Source: Ancylostoma caninum
Lineage: Eukaryota; Nematoda; Chromadorea; Rhabditida; Ancylostomatidae
Assembly (NCBI GenBank): GCA_037903475.1
Contig: JBAJFG010000291.1
Location: 62,001-126,000, forward strand
Direction of reading: 5' to 3'
Length of the DNA: 64,000 bases
Part shown: positions 31,801 through 43,910 of the stretch, piece by piece
Layout: every line of letters starts with the position of its first letter
Numbering within the stretch: position 1 is the stretch's first letter
Notes under the pieces: generated by a model
Databases searched by the model: none
Seen by the model: only the letters and a program-made list of their open reading frames with translations
What the model was told of the DNA's origin: nothing
Made by a program: the position numbers and the translations under genes

Positions 31801-34800
31801 GGTAGCGAATACTGGCGTCAGAAGGTCTTGAACATCGCCCAGAAGGTAGGCTTTCGTTGGCAACGCACTTTCCTCTACGCTATCTCCATTGCATTTTATT
31901 GTTACTTTTCTAAATGTTACAAACAGGAGGCCGTGACGTACGTATGATTCAACTTTTTCAGTATCAAAAGGATAAGTATCGCTTCGCCGTGTGTGATGAA
32001 GAGGAATTCGCTGATGAGCTGCAGAGCGTTGGTTTAGGTGAAATATACATGCTTCTTTATCCATTGATTTGATCTTATTTTGTCCTTATTCGTTGTTTGT
32101 CATTGTTTCGGAAGTACTACATACTGGATAATATGTATGTATGTACCTATAATTGCTATCGAATGCTTCCTATTCGAAATCTACAACTATTTCAGCTGAT
32201 TCTGGACTTGAGCACAACGTTGTTGTCTTCGGTTACGACGGCAAGAAGTATCCGATGGATCCTAACGAATTTGATGACGAACTTGAGGAGAATTTGCAAG
32301 GTTTTATGAAGAAGATCAGCGCTGGTGAGTGGGAGAGTTCTACTCGAAGTTTAGCTGCTGACCTTCTGGCCGATTTGTACTGTAAATTTGTTCCACTAAA
32401 AAGATAATTACTGATATAAATGTGTTGCAGGTAAGGCTAAAGCTTATGTGAAGTCTGCTCCGCTACCACGAGATGATAAGGGTCCTGTGCGAACATTGGT
32501 TGGATCAAACTTCGATAAGGTATGAAGGAAATTTTTTAGCCTTTTTTGCCTCGTACTCCCTGTGTTTATGATACGGTTTCTTAATTTGTGCAGTAATTGT
32601 AGCTGACTGTGCTATTTACATTTTATGTCTGTCAATGACGTCAGCGATTTTGTGAACATACCAGTGCAGCTGTTTTGAGAATTATTTGTTATATGAGGGT
32701 ATCAAACGGCCTCGGCTTGGACCACTTCCGGAACCGCTCCTGCAGGGAAATTTCATACCAAACAAGTACAGATCCATCGACATTAAAAACTTTCGTTTTG
32801 CGGCTTGATCACTTTGAACCAATTTTATAGAGATTATTTATTATTTTGTAGGAAAGGTTTTCGTTTTATTTTATTTGTTACGCCAAAGGCGCGCATGCAC
32901 TTCAACAAAACGAAAGACACTAGAACCAAGTAAAAGAAAAGACCATAGGCAGATGATCACTAGAAATACGGCAAACATTAAAAAAAGTCAAACATGAAAC
33001 GGCAGACACGGATAAGGTTTTGTGCATCAACCTTACAAAGTATTAGGTTGTCCCACAAAAATGGAAAACAAAAACCTAGTAATGAATTTTTGGAAGTTCA
33101 TAAATCCATTATTTCAGAAGCTAGATAAACAAGCTTTGGACTATTATAAAGAGCGGGATCTGCTCTATCAGTGTTCTAAAAAGGCTCCCTCAATTCCCCT
33201 TTCTGTGGTTTCTGGCAGGCGAAATTGTACGATGAGGCGAAACATGGTTTTTGTGCTCTTCCAATTTTTGGACTTTTTTTGCCCGGATGGGAAAAAAGCC
33301 AGATGTGGTGTTAGCTTTGCATTTGTCCAGGTAGTCGTGTTGTAAGCGCGGGGAAGCTGGACTAGAGAATAATTCCAGAACGATACGAGTTCTCAAATTT
33401 GACCAGGTGATGGTCACGAAACTAGTCAGAAACGAAAGCATAGTTCTGGAGGCAGAACGAGAATTTTGAAACAGTCCGTATAAATGTTAGCAGCCAGGTT
33501 GGACGCGACTAAATCACTGGTCGCCCTGCCTTCTTGGCAAACATGGCAAAAAATGGGCAGAGTGGATTTTGAACAAAAGCATTGCTGGTCAGTGCTTAAC
33601 TTGCGACATCATTTACTTTAATCCCTCTAATAAACATTGTTGTGAAATTTTTCGGAAAAGTGGGCCATTTTTAGTGATGAGTAGACATTGCTTATTAAAA
33701 CGGACTTTTGTCTTGTTTGCATCGCTGAGGGTGATATGGATATATTCAACGAACTTTGACATCTCTGAAAACGGTAACTTTTTCTAGGAGATGGAGTGCT
33801 CCTCGAGGTGTTCGACAGTAGCTAGACCAGGCCATGAGCAGAATTTACTAAATGCCTCGCCTGTTACCATTTTAGGCTTGGCTTCGAGATTCCGTTGAAA
33901 ATGCCTCAGTTTCTGGTGAGCTGAAGAAGTGAATGTCCACTGGCGGGGCGGGCAAATCCACACAGGTTCACATCCTACCAAGAAAAATTTCCCTGAGCGA
34001 GCCGTTGGATCTCTCCTTATAATATTGTGTTCGCCAGACCTTTGCATAATAGAGTATCTTTTCGAGCTTGCGGTGAACCTAGTTTTCGGCTAGAAAATTT
34101 ATGCGAATCAATGTGTACTGAAAATTGACCTTTCGCACTTCGTTGAATCCTATTTCCACAAGAACTAGCGGCACCTCACGGAACTTCGCAAAATAACTTA
34201 AAAAGCTTCACCCCACATAGTGCTCCTAAAGCAGTGGAATATGGAACAGGCTAGCAGGATTGAAGAGGGAAGTTGAAAATTGTTTGCCGTTCAATTAAGG
34301 CTATCCCATGTCTCTGCATTACTAGTTAGGTGATACAGAACGTTTTGTTATTCCGAGACCACCCCAAAAATATTTTTATTGGGGCAGTCAGATGTGTTGG
34401 TTTTTTCTTTGCCTTTTGGTCATTGGCTTCTCATCCCACGATATCTGTGCAGTCAGCTTTTTGTGATACCATCCTCTGTTATGGCTTTTCTGTTAATATT
34501 TTTTATGGAATGTATCAGTATGTGAGTCCAAAAATTAACTAATAAACTCAAAGCAGTAGTAAGCAATCAATAGTGAAATGATCTTCTAAGGTGGATGATT
34601 TTTTTAAAATGACTAAATTGCATTTTCATCATAGTGGACACTAGTGACGGTTGCAGGCAGGTGAAAAATAGAAAAAAAAAGAAAAACTAGGGAAGAAAGA
34701 AGTTTCCAGTGGCTGTGGTTTCTCCGCCGAAGGAAAAGAGTTTTGACCCTCCGGCAATTCGAAGGCAAAGCTCTTTCAATGCAAATTTAATCATAAGTTC

Positions 34801-35454
34801 AAGTAGGTAGGGCAATAAAAATTGGTGAAAACTGCGCAGTAAAAGTGAGCTTATTGGAAGTTTTCTTCTAATCTTTTCGCATTAATATGTATAGATTTGG
34901 ACTCTACTTTTCCACTGAGCTAAGTATTGACATTTTCAGGTTGTCAATGACGAAAGCAAGGACGTCCTCATTGAATTCTATGCGCCATGGTGTGGACATT
35001 GCAAGGTGAATAACTACGTATTCTTAATACTGTTAATAGACTATGCTAAATGCTTGACTTTGTTAGGTACAAATGCCTTTCTCCATCCTATCCCGCTATA
35101 TTTTCAGGCCTTCGAACCAAAATACAAGGAACTCGCTGCTAAGTTGAAGAAAACTCAGCCGAACCTCATCATCGCTAAGATGGATGCAACTGCTAATGAT
35201 GCTCCTTCTGCGTATGCCGTTGAAGGATTCCCAACCATCTATTTTGCTCCTAGTGGAAAGAAGGTGAGTCGAGCCACTTCCTGTCATCCAAAGACTACGA
35301 ACACTTAAGGTATGTGTACTGTCCATTTTTATCCAGAGATCGTTTGCTTCAGGGAACCCCGATCAAGTACTCAGGAAACCGGGACTTGGACCACCTAACG
35401 AAATTTATGGAAGACAATGCGGTTAAGTCGTTCCAGAAGAAGGAAGAACTTTAG
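28844..35454 (+). CDS. Protein disulfide isomerase, ERp72/PDIA4 type
   Basis: Sixteen exons: 28844-29022, 29195-29388, 29612-29750, 29818-29875, 30453-30568, 30625-30729, 30983-31082, 31162-31296, 31559-31633, 31720-31845, 31962-32037, 32196-32324, 32431-32519, 34940-35005, 35108-35263 and 35353-35454. They give 614 aa with all phases joining. Residues 1-16 form a signal peptide. Thioredoxin-like domain 1 has WCGHC with C61/C64, domain 2 has C172/C175, then two non-catalytic domains (about 235-480), and the last catalytic domain has C525/C528. FYAPWCGHC occurs three times, and YPT or FPT cis-Pro loops follow each. The C-terminus KEEL is an ER-retrieval signal. Three catalytic domains and the length match ERp72 (PDIA4). 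It forms and rearranges disulfides in the ER lumen. An acceptor at 31520 was rejected because it leads to an early stop; 31559 restores [10 protein letters not shown]. Two of the three CGHC motifs are split by introns at the Trp codon. Confidence 0.96.
32520..34939. other. Large intron 13 of the PDIA4-type gene
   Basis: At 2.4 kb this is by far the longest intron of the gene. It carries TTAGGTTGTCCCACAAAA flanked by TA at 33041-33060, which looks like one mariner-family terminal repeat; no complementary end was found in the intron. Degenerate open frames (33022-33345 +, 33784-34047 -) have no firm homology. Probably an old, truncated insertion. Confidence 0.45.
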
Positions 35455-35799
35455 ATTTATTTTCTTCCTACCTACAATTTGTGTGACATTGTTCACTGCT
35501 CTTACAATCCTTCCTACGGATACCCACCCATTTTCCCCACCTTTTCACCTCCTGTCGTTGCTTTTTTCGTGAACGCCTGTTGTTTACGAAAGTGATATGC
35601 TGAACACTCGCCGTATTTATTTATTTATGGACAGCCAATGTTGTGATCGTGTGCAGGGGCAACATTGAATTCCCAGCTCTGTGGTACAAACTATGGAGGA
35701 TGATTTTCAAATGCCGCATGTTTTTTTCTTGTTTCTTTTTGTTAATTGTTATGCGACGTCTCAATATTTTACGTGTATAGGGGTCATAGGGTCGTCATC

Positions 35800-35805
35800 A
35801 ATAAA
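35800..35805 (+). terminator. Poly(A) signal of the PDIA4-type gene
   Basis: AATAAA 346 bp after the stop codon in T-rich 3' flanking sequence. No downstream gene follows at operon distance. Confidence 0.6.
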
Positions 35806-36359
35806 CGACTTTTTTCAGAAACTTGTTTGGTTGTTTGTTTGTGATTCTCATATTGCCATGTTCCCAATGCCCAAGGAAACACTCGGAAGGCGTGAAAGAC
35901 CTGCACTCCTCGTGCAGTGCATTTGACAGGTGCTGTTTCTGTATGAAAACGTAATGGGAACACTTCTTCGATTTTGCTTTGGGTGTGAGGATCCCGCTTA
36001 AGGATCTAGGTGAAGCACATAACTGCGGAGGAAAACAAACTTGTGGAGAACGTCTGGAAGAAGGTTGAAGCACAAGTGATGAAGAATACGAACTTGGACA
36101 GTACTAATCCATTTTGTCGAGCCTTACCACTATTGCGGGATCACTTACTCTGGACGCTGTGAAGCAGAGACGCAACCCGAGAAGCGTAATACGTCGAATT
36201 TAAACACCAAGGCCATCTCTTCCACTTGCTGCCATCCTCCCCTTAATTGATGTTGAAGCTTTCCTCCTCTATCGATTCCCTCTCTTTGATGGTTAGTGCA
36301 TGTGAGCTGAACGCTGGTATTTTAGATGAATCAGGATTTCTTAACACCTTCGCGACAAT

Positions 36360-36790
36360 GTGGTCAACCGGTTGACACGCATGGTGCGACGCGTGGGACC
36401 GCGTGCTCAACCGGGTGAGCACGCTCTTTTCAGAGTTATACTTCTGTGAAGCAGTCATAATTAGCAAATTTCTATGTAGTGTTATACTAAAAAATATTCA
36501 GGCTTTCTACACAAGCACTGGGCAGAGGAGATCTTCACTCAAACCTTTTTTAATATGTGGTTGAAACCTACACCAGAGAGAACGATACATATGAAAAAGA
36601 AACTACAATCAGTATCAAGCGAATGGATGACAAACATTTGGAAACCCTCGACGATCAGAAAAGAGAAAGCGATCGGGTTCAGATTTACGCAAATTTTGGG
36701 TATTATGCGGCGGAGGAAAAATTCCTACCACGTGGGACCACGTGCTCAAGCGGTTGAGCACGGGTTCCACTTGTGCTAAAGCGCGTGTGT
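36360..36790. repeat. Two copies of a GTGGGACC-CGTGCTCAA repeat
   Basis: The phrase GTGGGACCRCGTGCTCAA followed by SCGGKTGAGCACG occurs near 36385 and near 36733, both on the + strand. The second half is nearly complementary to the first, so each copy is itself a small hairpin. No coding context. Confidence 0.6.
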
Positions 36791-36949
36791 CCCATGTGAT
36801 ACACCATGCCAAAAGCGTAAGGTCGCGAATGTGTTAAGGAAAACTGTTGAAAGACCACATTACACGCTGAAAGTGCACTTCCAATTGTTTGAAAACATCA
36901 AAGATCGTGAATTTCAATGCAAACTCCTATGGATTTCCGACGTAATTTT

Positions 36950-37050
36950 CTAGTTATCGTAGAGACTACGTAATGCTGAGACATAGGACGCGGAAGTAGC
37001 TTTGTTAGCCTAGTTTCGCTTGGTTATGGGTTCATGAATCGTTGCCCTGC
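36950..37050. mobile_element. Partial copy of the GGATTCATG-type MITE family
   Basis: TAGTTATCGTAGAGACTACG, GACATAGGACGCGGAAGTA and GTTAGCCTAGTTTCGCTTGG ... GGTTCATGAATC correspond in order to the reverse complement of the element at 5665-5804. Boundaries are approximate. Confidence 0.5.
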
Positions 37051-37329
37051 TGGACCATGAAGCAACCATTCTGCGCTTACCCCTTATCAGATGTTGGGGT
37101 AAGAACAGTGGAAGGACTAGTTAGCAGAACCTTCTTGATTTTTTCAGCAGTGTTATTTCAAACTTTTATAGTGATTATAACAAAAGCCTTGCATCACAAC
37201 ACCGTTAACACATAACGGACAATACGATCCGCCGGTGGGTCTTATCCGTTTCAACCCTTTTTCTCAGGGGGAACTCTCCCATATTTTGGCCCTAGGGGTT
37301 ATTGTACCCGCTGGACACGGAAATGGTAT

Positions 37330-37780
37330 CCATTCTTACCGTAACTGCGATACTGTAGTGTTACTGTAGGCATGCTATATGTACAGCCGATGAATTTTAA
37401 TACAACATCTACCGCAAATTTGAACTTTGGGGTTACTTGACGTGTTGAACACGAATACTTCATCCATTTTGCACCGTCGAACAGTATTGTAGGGCTACTA
37501 TAGCGTGCTGTAGATGCAGTTTAGTGGCGAAATTCAGTGAAACTTTGGTGAATAAGGTTATCTGACATACTCAGTACGAATTCGACATTCATTTTGTACC
37601 GTAACGCAGTACTGTAGAGTTACTGTAGGCATGCAGTAGATGCAGCTTTTCCACCAAATTCAACTTTGATAAGTGGAGCTTTTCACATGCTGAATACGAA
37701 TTTGAGATCCGTATTTGAGATAGATGCCATACTGTAGATCAGAGTGTAAAACAAACCCAGTTTCGGGTAAATTCTGATGC
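37330..37780. repeat. Degenerate tandem repeat, period about 120-135 bp
   Basis: The core RTACTGTAGnGTTACTGTAG followed by GCATGC recurs at about 37347, 37483, 37608 and, weaker, 37727. Each copy also carries a TTCAACTTTG-like and a TGAATACGAATT-like phrase in the same order. Three to four decayed copies of a satellite-like unit. Confidence 0.7.
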
Positions 37781-38109
37781 AAAGCCTTTTCAACAGTTCA
37801 TACATTATGATTACATAATGCCACAGTAATGCGATACGGTAATGATTGAATATCATATTCTAATCAGCATGTAAAGCAAGTCTACAGTGTAAATTCTGGA
37901 TAAATTCTGAGGGAGAAGTTTCTACAGTATACATATGTACAGTAACACTACAGAAGTGTTCAAAAGTAAAATAGATGGCATATTTGTGATCAGCATGTCA
38001 GATATGCCTCAATCCCCACAATTCTGGTGAGAAGCAAGCAGAAACTCCATTTGGTCCAAATTGGCTCTGAGGGGAAAATTTGTGTTGTCTCGAATGTGTT
38101 GATGGTTGT

Positions 38110-38270
38110 GATAATAACTGTGATCACATTGAGGTGACACCGGACCAGGGCCGGTAGTAAGCCACGCCGCAAGTTGCCAACTCGCGGTGGCACCAGGGTG
38201 CGACATCAGTGGCAGCCGGAACGGTGCGGAGGCACCTCAATCAATAAAAACTCCTGGATTTTGCAACTTT
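38110..38270 (-). repeat. Dispersed repeat shared with 39530-39640
   Basis: GGGCCGGTAGTAAGCCACGC and CGCAAGTTG on the + strand reappear, inverted and slightly changed, at 39603-39635. The second copy is attached to a tRNA-like head, so this is probably a 5'-truncated copy of the same SINE. GGTGGCA-rich hairpins at 38395-38450 may belong to it. Confidence 0.45.
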
Positions 38271-39439
38271 ACCTCACACGGGTACTATGCCTGTGACCTT
38301 GTTTTACCCCCAAGTACAGTGTTTAGATGTCCTTGTTTCAAACAGCCGTGCGCAAATATTCGGAAACTCCAGCTGCCTACGAGATCGCGATCTCCTTGGG
38401 CGCCACCAAAGCTGCCACCTTAAGGTGGCAACGTAGGTGGCAGCAGGCGAGCGCGACGAGAGAGTGTGTAAGGAGAGAGGTTTCCCCGTCGGCAGGTCGG
38501 ACATGCCCTGGGGCATGTCCGAGGTCGTACCTCGTCGGGAACTTCAACCGTGGTCGCAACCAAAGTTTCAGCCGCAGTTCTTGCCTGCACGGACTTGCTC
38601 TTCAGTTTCCTGAGTTCTGAAACCTAATTAGATGAAACTGCATGTGCATCCAGTTCCAAAGAAGTATGTAAATAGTTAAACATCTAGCACACACTATACT
38701 GTAATATGTAATATGTAATGAGTCTTTTCTTGTGTTATCTGGTTGATTTTGTTTCTCTTTAACCCTTAAACAGCATTCCCCTGTAATCTTTCCAAAGGTG
38801 TAATCTCATAGAATGAATCTAGCTATGTTCCTCAAAGTGCTCCATCACGCGCCCTCGTTTTGTCCGACCGATCAGCTGATTTGATAATCGGCCGCCGCAA
38901 TTTGCACCAGCTGGGTTTATAGTGCTGCTTTTCCCAGTTCTTTCTCAGTATTCTGGAAAATATTCCGATTATGAGCGCCTGTTTCCGTCATTTCTCATAC
39001 ATTGTTACTGGTTTATTTGTTTTCCTCCATTTTTGTGCCTTTAAATGAAAGCTTTCTTGGGAGTGATGGGAGGTCGGGCATCGATCCACTCAGCTGTTCG
39101 CAACGCTGCCTGTAGGTCACACGGTGGAGCACTTTGCAGAGATCAAGGGGATTCACCCGACTATATTGTATTGTTAAGAGACAACTACGATAATGCTGCC
39201 AAGGGTTAGCGAGAACAAAGATTAACCTGATGGCAAAAAGAGACCTCAAACTAGATAGGAAATCGGAGCAAAATTAATGATATGGAGAAATGAACATGCT
39301 TGAGTACAATAGCAGTTGATTTCAGCACCTCTACCAATACCATACACACTGTTGTGAAATGAGATACCAAAAACCAATCAAAATCTGATCTGGTTGGTGT
39401 TTGTGTTGAGATTCAATCGCAAGTCAAAACGTGTTGACA

Positions 39440-39640
39440 TGGCCAAGTGGTTCAGTCGCTTGCTTATGATCGCGCTATAGTGGGGTTCGATATTGTGAGC
39501 GCCGCTAAGTTTTGCAGCTATAACGGAATGCCGCATCTCACACCAACTTCGCATCCAAAGGTGCCACCTTGTAGGCAGTGTTGCCGTCATGGTGGCAACA
39601 TTGCTACCAACTTGCGGGGTGGATTACTACCGGCCCAGAT
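39440..39640 (+). mobile_element. tRNA-like SINE, second family
   Basis: An A-box-like TGGCCAAGTGGTTCAG starts at 39440 and a B-box-like GGTTCGATAT lies at 39484-39493. This is tRNA spacing, but the sequence does not close into a cloverleaf and the B box deviates from GGTTCGANTCC. A body of about 150 bp follows, whose last part is shared with 38110-38270. The body differs from that of the SINE at 7911. Confidence 0.5.
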
Positions 39641-39999
39641 CTTTAATGAAATCAGCAGAGTCGATTGGTTTTCTATGGAAATTACCAGGAGGCAAGTAAT
39701 TAGCGACAGAAAAATAAAACGGAGGAACCGTTTTTGAAAACAACATATCTGTGGTATTGAGTAGCTAGTGGTTTCTATGCAAGGAGCGAGCCTTCTTCCC
39801 GACATACTTGAAGAGCAAGCTCTAGGGTGTTTCCAGGAAGTAAGAGAAACATTTCAAAATTCCATTGAAACATTTCAAGTCGTGTAAGCTAACACAATAT
39901 CTAAAATATATAGAATTCTATCTTTCAGTAATTCGCCACGAAACCTCCAAGATACTGACCCCTACCCAGATGATTGGAATTCTCATCAATCCGTCTACA

Positions 40000-42900
40000 T
40001 GGTTCTGAAAAAGCAGCGTTACAGAAATATTGTCACTTGCGCGATCAATATGGAAGAGTTGAGTTTTGGAAAAATCTGATGTGCACAATTTCTCCACACT
40101 ATCTGTGCATCTGTGCAGGAATAACTCAGAATCAGTCGCGTTCCAAGATGTTCAATAGTCCTGTAAAATAACTGCCCGATAATAACTTCTTAGAGAACTA
40201 TGAGCAAATGATCCCTACTTGAGAAGTGGAACCTATTATGGGAACCTTTTGCTCATGTTGACCGCCATGACTGAAGAACCAGTGATTGTTTTATCTTTAT
40301 TGTGATAAAAGAAATTCAGTAATTTTTAAAGCTCGAAAAAGCTTATTGAAAAGCCATTGTTAGTTGCCCTTGATTTTGCTTCAAGAAACAGTTTGATATC
40401 TTTTTGATGGGTGTTTTTTTTTTCAAATCTGCGCATCTATGTACTATTTACATTCTTTTCAACAGTAGCGCTTCCCCAGCAAAGGGGAAACCCAACTTAT
40501 AGTTGTCATAAAATCACCAATTATGGGTCTTCAATGTCCTGTGTTCATCTTGTGTTCCTTCCCTAATGGATCTCTCCTTCGTATGAGATCCCATGGCTCT
40601 GCTCTGAGCAAAGTGCTGCTTTCCCCGAACCGAGATTAAGTGGCCACATAGTCGAGAGCAGCCGTAGATCTCGAGACAATGGCCGCAGTGTTGGCGAAGG
40701 CTGACATCCGCCGAGTGTGTTGACACTGCGGCACTCGTGATTTGGAAAAGCCTCGAAGTACAGCAGCACTACGATAAAAACTCAATGAGATGCATTGTAC
40801 AGCTTCTTACTCTAGTCTCAACAACTTGCGACACTTTACCGGGAAGCACATCCTTTGCTTTCGAGGTTATTTCTGGCTTAGATAGCGCGATGAGATTTTC
40901 GGAGTATTTCAAGCAATGATAGAGCAAATTCCACGTTTACCCTTCAATAGTCTTCGCAGTAGACAGGCAATATTTAGGTGTGACATAGATAATGGAGATA
41001 TAGGGTGTCACAGCCGACTGATGCGTGTATTTGCTTCTGGCTTTTGCTACTTTTCTAACTGAATGAACTAGCTCTTTCTAGCTGGATCAACTTTTCCGAG
41101 CAACAGCAATCGTTTTGAGTATATAGATAGTTAAATTTCTGAAATTGGTTGTTACGCCTGCTTAAAAAAGATTTCCTCAGATACACTGAGCATCCGTTGC
41201 CTAACGCCATTGCGTATGTTTTTCTTCTTTTTTTTTCACATTGTAATCTGATGCTTGAATTGTTGTTGCAGGTATTCTGTTTGCTCTTATTAGGCACGCC
41301 ATCATAAGTTGCTAAGTAAATAAATGAACCCAAAAAATGGTTGATGATAGCTCGAAATCTACGGAAGGTTGTGAATCCCTTGGCGTGAGGTCCCACAGAA
41401 CTTTCCCTTTGTTCCTTCAGAGAATATATTATTTCGGATGAAGCTGGGCACTCTAGCCCCGGAAGCAGTCTTCCTCCTCGCCATTGCTGCTGGATTTGTG
41501 CACTAAGTCCTTCATTATAGGTTGAAAGGGGCGATCTTACTGCGTCTCATGTGTTTAGACCATGTAACAAAAGTTTGTTTTATACCAACTACAAATTTAT
41601 CATATCCATTTTAATGCATGTAAATTTAAATGTATCATCTCCTTTTTTTCATCTCAGAAATGCAGCAATCTTTCAAATAGCTGGGGATATACATATATGT
41701 GGTCATCGTACCATTTTTTTTTTCAATGGAATCGGAGTTTCGTAACGAGAAAGGGCGGCCTACCTCTGCGATTGCTTAGTTCGTCCAACAATTTTATCAC
41801 AGCACTTTAATGTACCTCCTCTCCAAGGTACAACGCTCCACAGCAATGCAAAATTCAGCATATGATGAAATGTGGTGTTGTGAATGCTCTTGAAGATGGT
41901 TGTATCTGGAACTTTCCGGCTCAAGTGGGCGTTGCACCAAGACGTAGCTTATCGTTTAGTCGACGTAGTGTTGCTATTCAATCCATCGACTATCTCGTTC
42001 TTTTCCGTTTCTATGAGTTTCTGTGAATTCAGTACAGTCCCAATCTTTGCTTTTCTCCTCTCCGTTTCTCTTTTCTCTCTTTCTGCCATTTTTCTCTCTG
42101 TGTGTGTAATTTTAATCGAAATTCTAATATTTGCCTCGCTCAACTTCCCAATAAGGTCGGCGTGGTGTGCACTGGCTGCTTAGTCTAATAGAGTTGTCAA
42201 AGGAGAGATTGTTGCTTCCTTTATTGATGTCTGAAGCCTAAACGAATTTGCTTTCGTCAGAGTCTACTAGTAGGTGAGTTGCGCGGTAAATCTCTCATAA
42301 TCGCTTTCTTGAAGCACTGTCTCACCTCATGCCAATTTTGATATTTTGCGATTCCGATAACAACAATAAACATGATTTCTGACACAATGCCGGGGAACCC
42401 GTTTTAGCCTTTTCCTTTTGCAAGGAAAGGATATTTATTCAGCCAGCAGGAGGTGCTAAGGGCAATAGTTGGTATTATATCATCAGATGCAAAGACTTGT
42501 GGCAGATAACTCAATGGGCACCTCGGACTGCATGAAAAAAAAGAGTAAAAATGGCATTTTTTTTTAGCTTTTCCGCGAGGATTCATGCGTACTACTGTGA
42601 TCACTATCGTTTGGAGATTCTTTTGGTATGAGAATCTAAAAAGCGATTCTGATCCTTGAATTCACATAGTGTTAGACACGGCTGTAGATGAAGCAACTGA
42701 ACCTGTCTATGTTCATGAACAAGTGATGTGTGAATACTGTTCCATCAAGGTGAATTTGACAATTCAGTAAGCTAGTCAAGCTCACCTGTTCACTGCACCA
42801 CACATTGGTTTCTGTGAACGCTTTTTAAACCATCACATTCACATTCAGGAGTGATATATCATCTAGGAACGATGAGCCCATTATGAGCACGAATCGCCTG
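40000..42900. other. Intergenic, nothing recognised
   Basis: AT-rich DNA with short T runs. Open frames such as 41884-42183 (+) are low-complexity hydrophobic translations without start context or homology. Confidence 0.45.
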
Positions 42901-42928
42901 TTTGCTCTGCATCTGGTACATTGACATC

Positions 42929-43085
42929 TGGGCCCGTAGTAAAGTGTCATGACGGTGAGATGAACTCCGAAACTCACCACCAGGCTTTAGGCGATGATTG
43001 CTTGCTAGCTCATATTCATATGGTCTAGGATAGCAGATCATTGCCACCCACGTCACTGCTAGAGCATGCACGTGGCGGAGTGCGA
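42929..43085 (-). mobile_element. Dispersed MITE copy (GGCCCGTAGTAAAGTGTCATG family)
   Basis: Starting at GGGCCCGTAGTAAAGTGTCA, it runs through GTGAGATGAAC and AAACTCACCACC to GCCACCCACGTCACTGCTAG. The same order, inverted, occurs at 54860-55020 in the HSP-12 intron, and a short piece at 43835-43910. No coding capacity. Confidence 0.65.
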
Positions 43086-43834
43086 ACCTTATGTGTAGCA
43101 CGTACCTCAAGTTTGAGACCTCGCTATAAGCTCTACTGCTAGAAATGGAGCAAATTGTCCGAGGATTATGGTACCCGTGGGAAAACGCGCTCCAACCACA
43201 AAGATGAACAAGGATGGACGCTCAGACACATACAGCCTAACGAACACTCGTGAAACCTTCTCCACCCCGTCAAGCGGATCACCGGTCGTTTGAACTCACA
43301 AACTTCGGTGTAACACATCTGGCTCACAAAATGAACACTTCTGAGGGTATGCCAGTTGTGTTTACTTCTACAACGGATGACTCCACCAAGGCTTCTGGAT
43401 GACACATCGAGTAGTTAAAGTGGGCGTGGCCTCGTCGAACTTTGGTGGTCCGGCACTAATAATAATGAACTCATGGTAGAGATATGGAAGAGTTCGGAGT
43501 GCTGGTAGAGTCATCCGTGGATGTTAGTGGACACAACCAGCATACCCTGGGATGTGTTCACTTCCTCTCTCGTCTTGACTACTGGATGTGCTCAGTTCTA
43601 TTTCTTAGAATATGAAATTTTTCCTACGACGCCACAACAAACAGTATGTAGGACGCACCGTATAACGTCATTTGAAAGCACGGACGCCGCGAACTCGCCA
43701 GCGCCGCACCGAAGCTGATCTATGGAAAGCGTTTGTTGTGGGACTTTTTCTGGGATTTTTCTTTAGTTTTCGTCCAAGGCGTTGACGTGAGCTACGAATC
43801 CAATAGAAATTCGGGAGATGGAATTTTGCCCGGA

Positions 43835-43910
43835 CCTTGCCTTTAAAGCCTGGTGGTGAGTTTTGGTGTTCATCTCACCACCAGGACACTTTACTACGGG
43901 CCCTGATGTC
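43835..43910 (+). mobile_element. Short fragment of the same MITE family
   Basis: CTGGTGGTGAGTTTTGGTG, TCATCTCACCACCAGGACAC and TTTACTACGGGCCC match the terminal part of the elements at 42929 and 54860. The GGTGGTGAG...CTCACCACC inverted pair forms a hairpin. Confidence 0.65.

Noticed and set aside
33022..33345. 107-codon frame next to a mariner-like end
   Set aside because: No transposase motif could be aligned; only the terminal sequence is suggestive.
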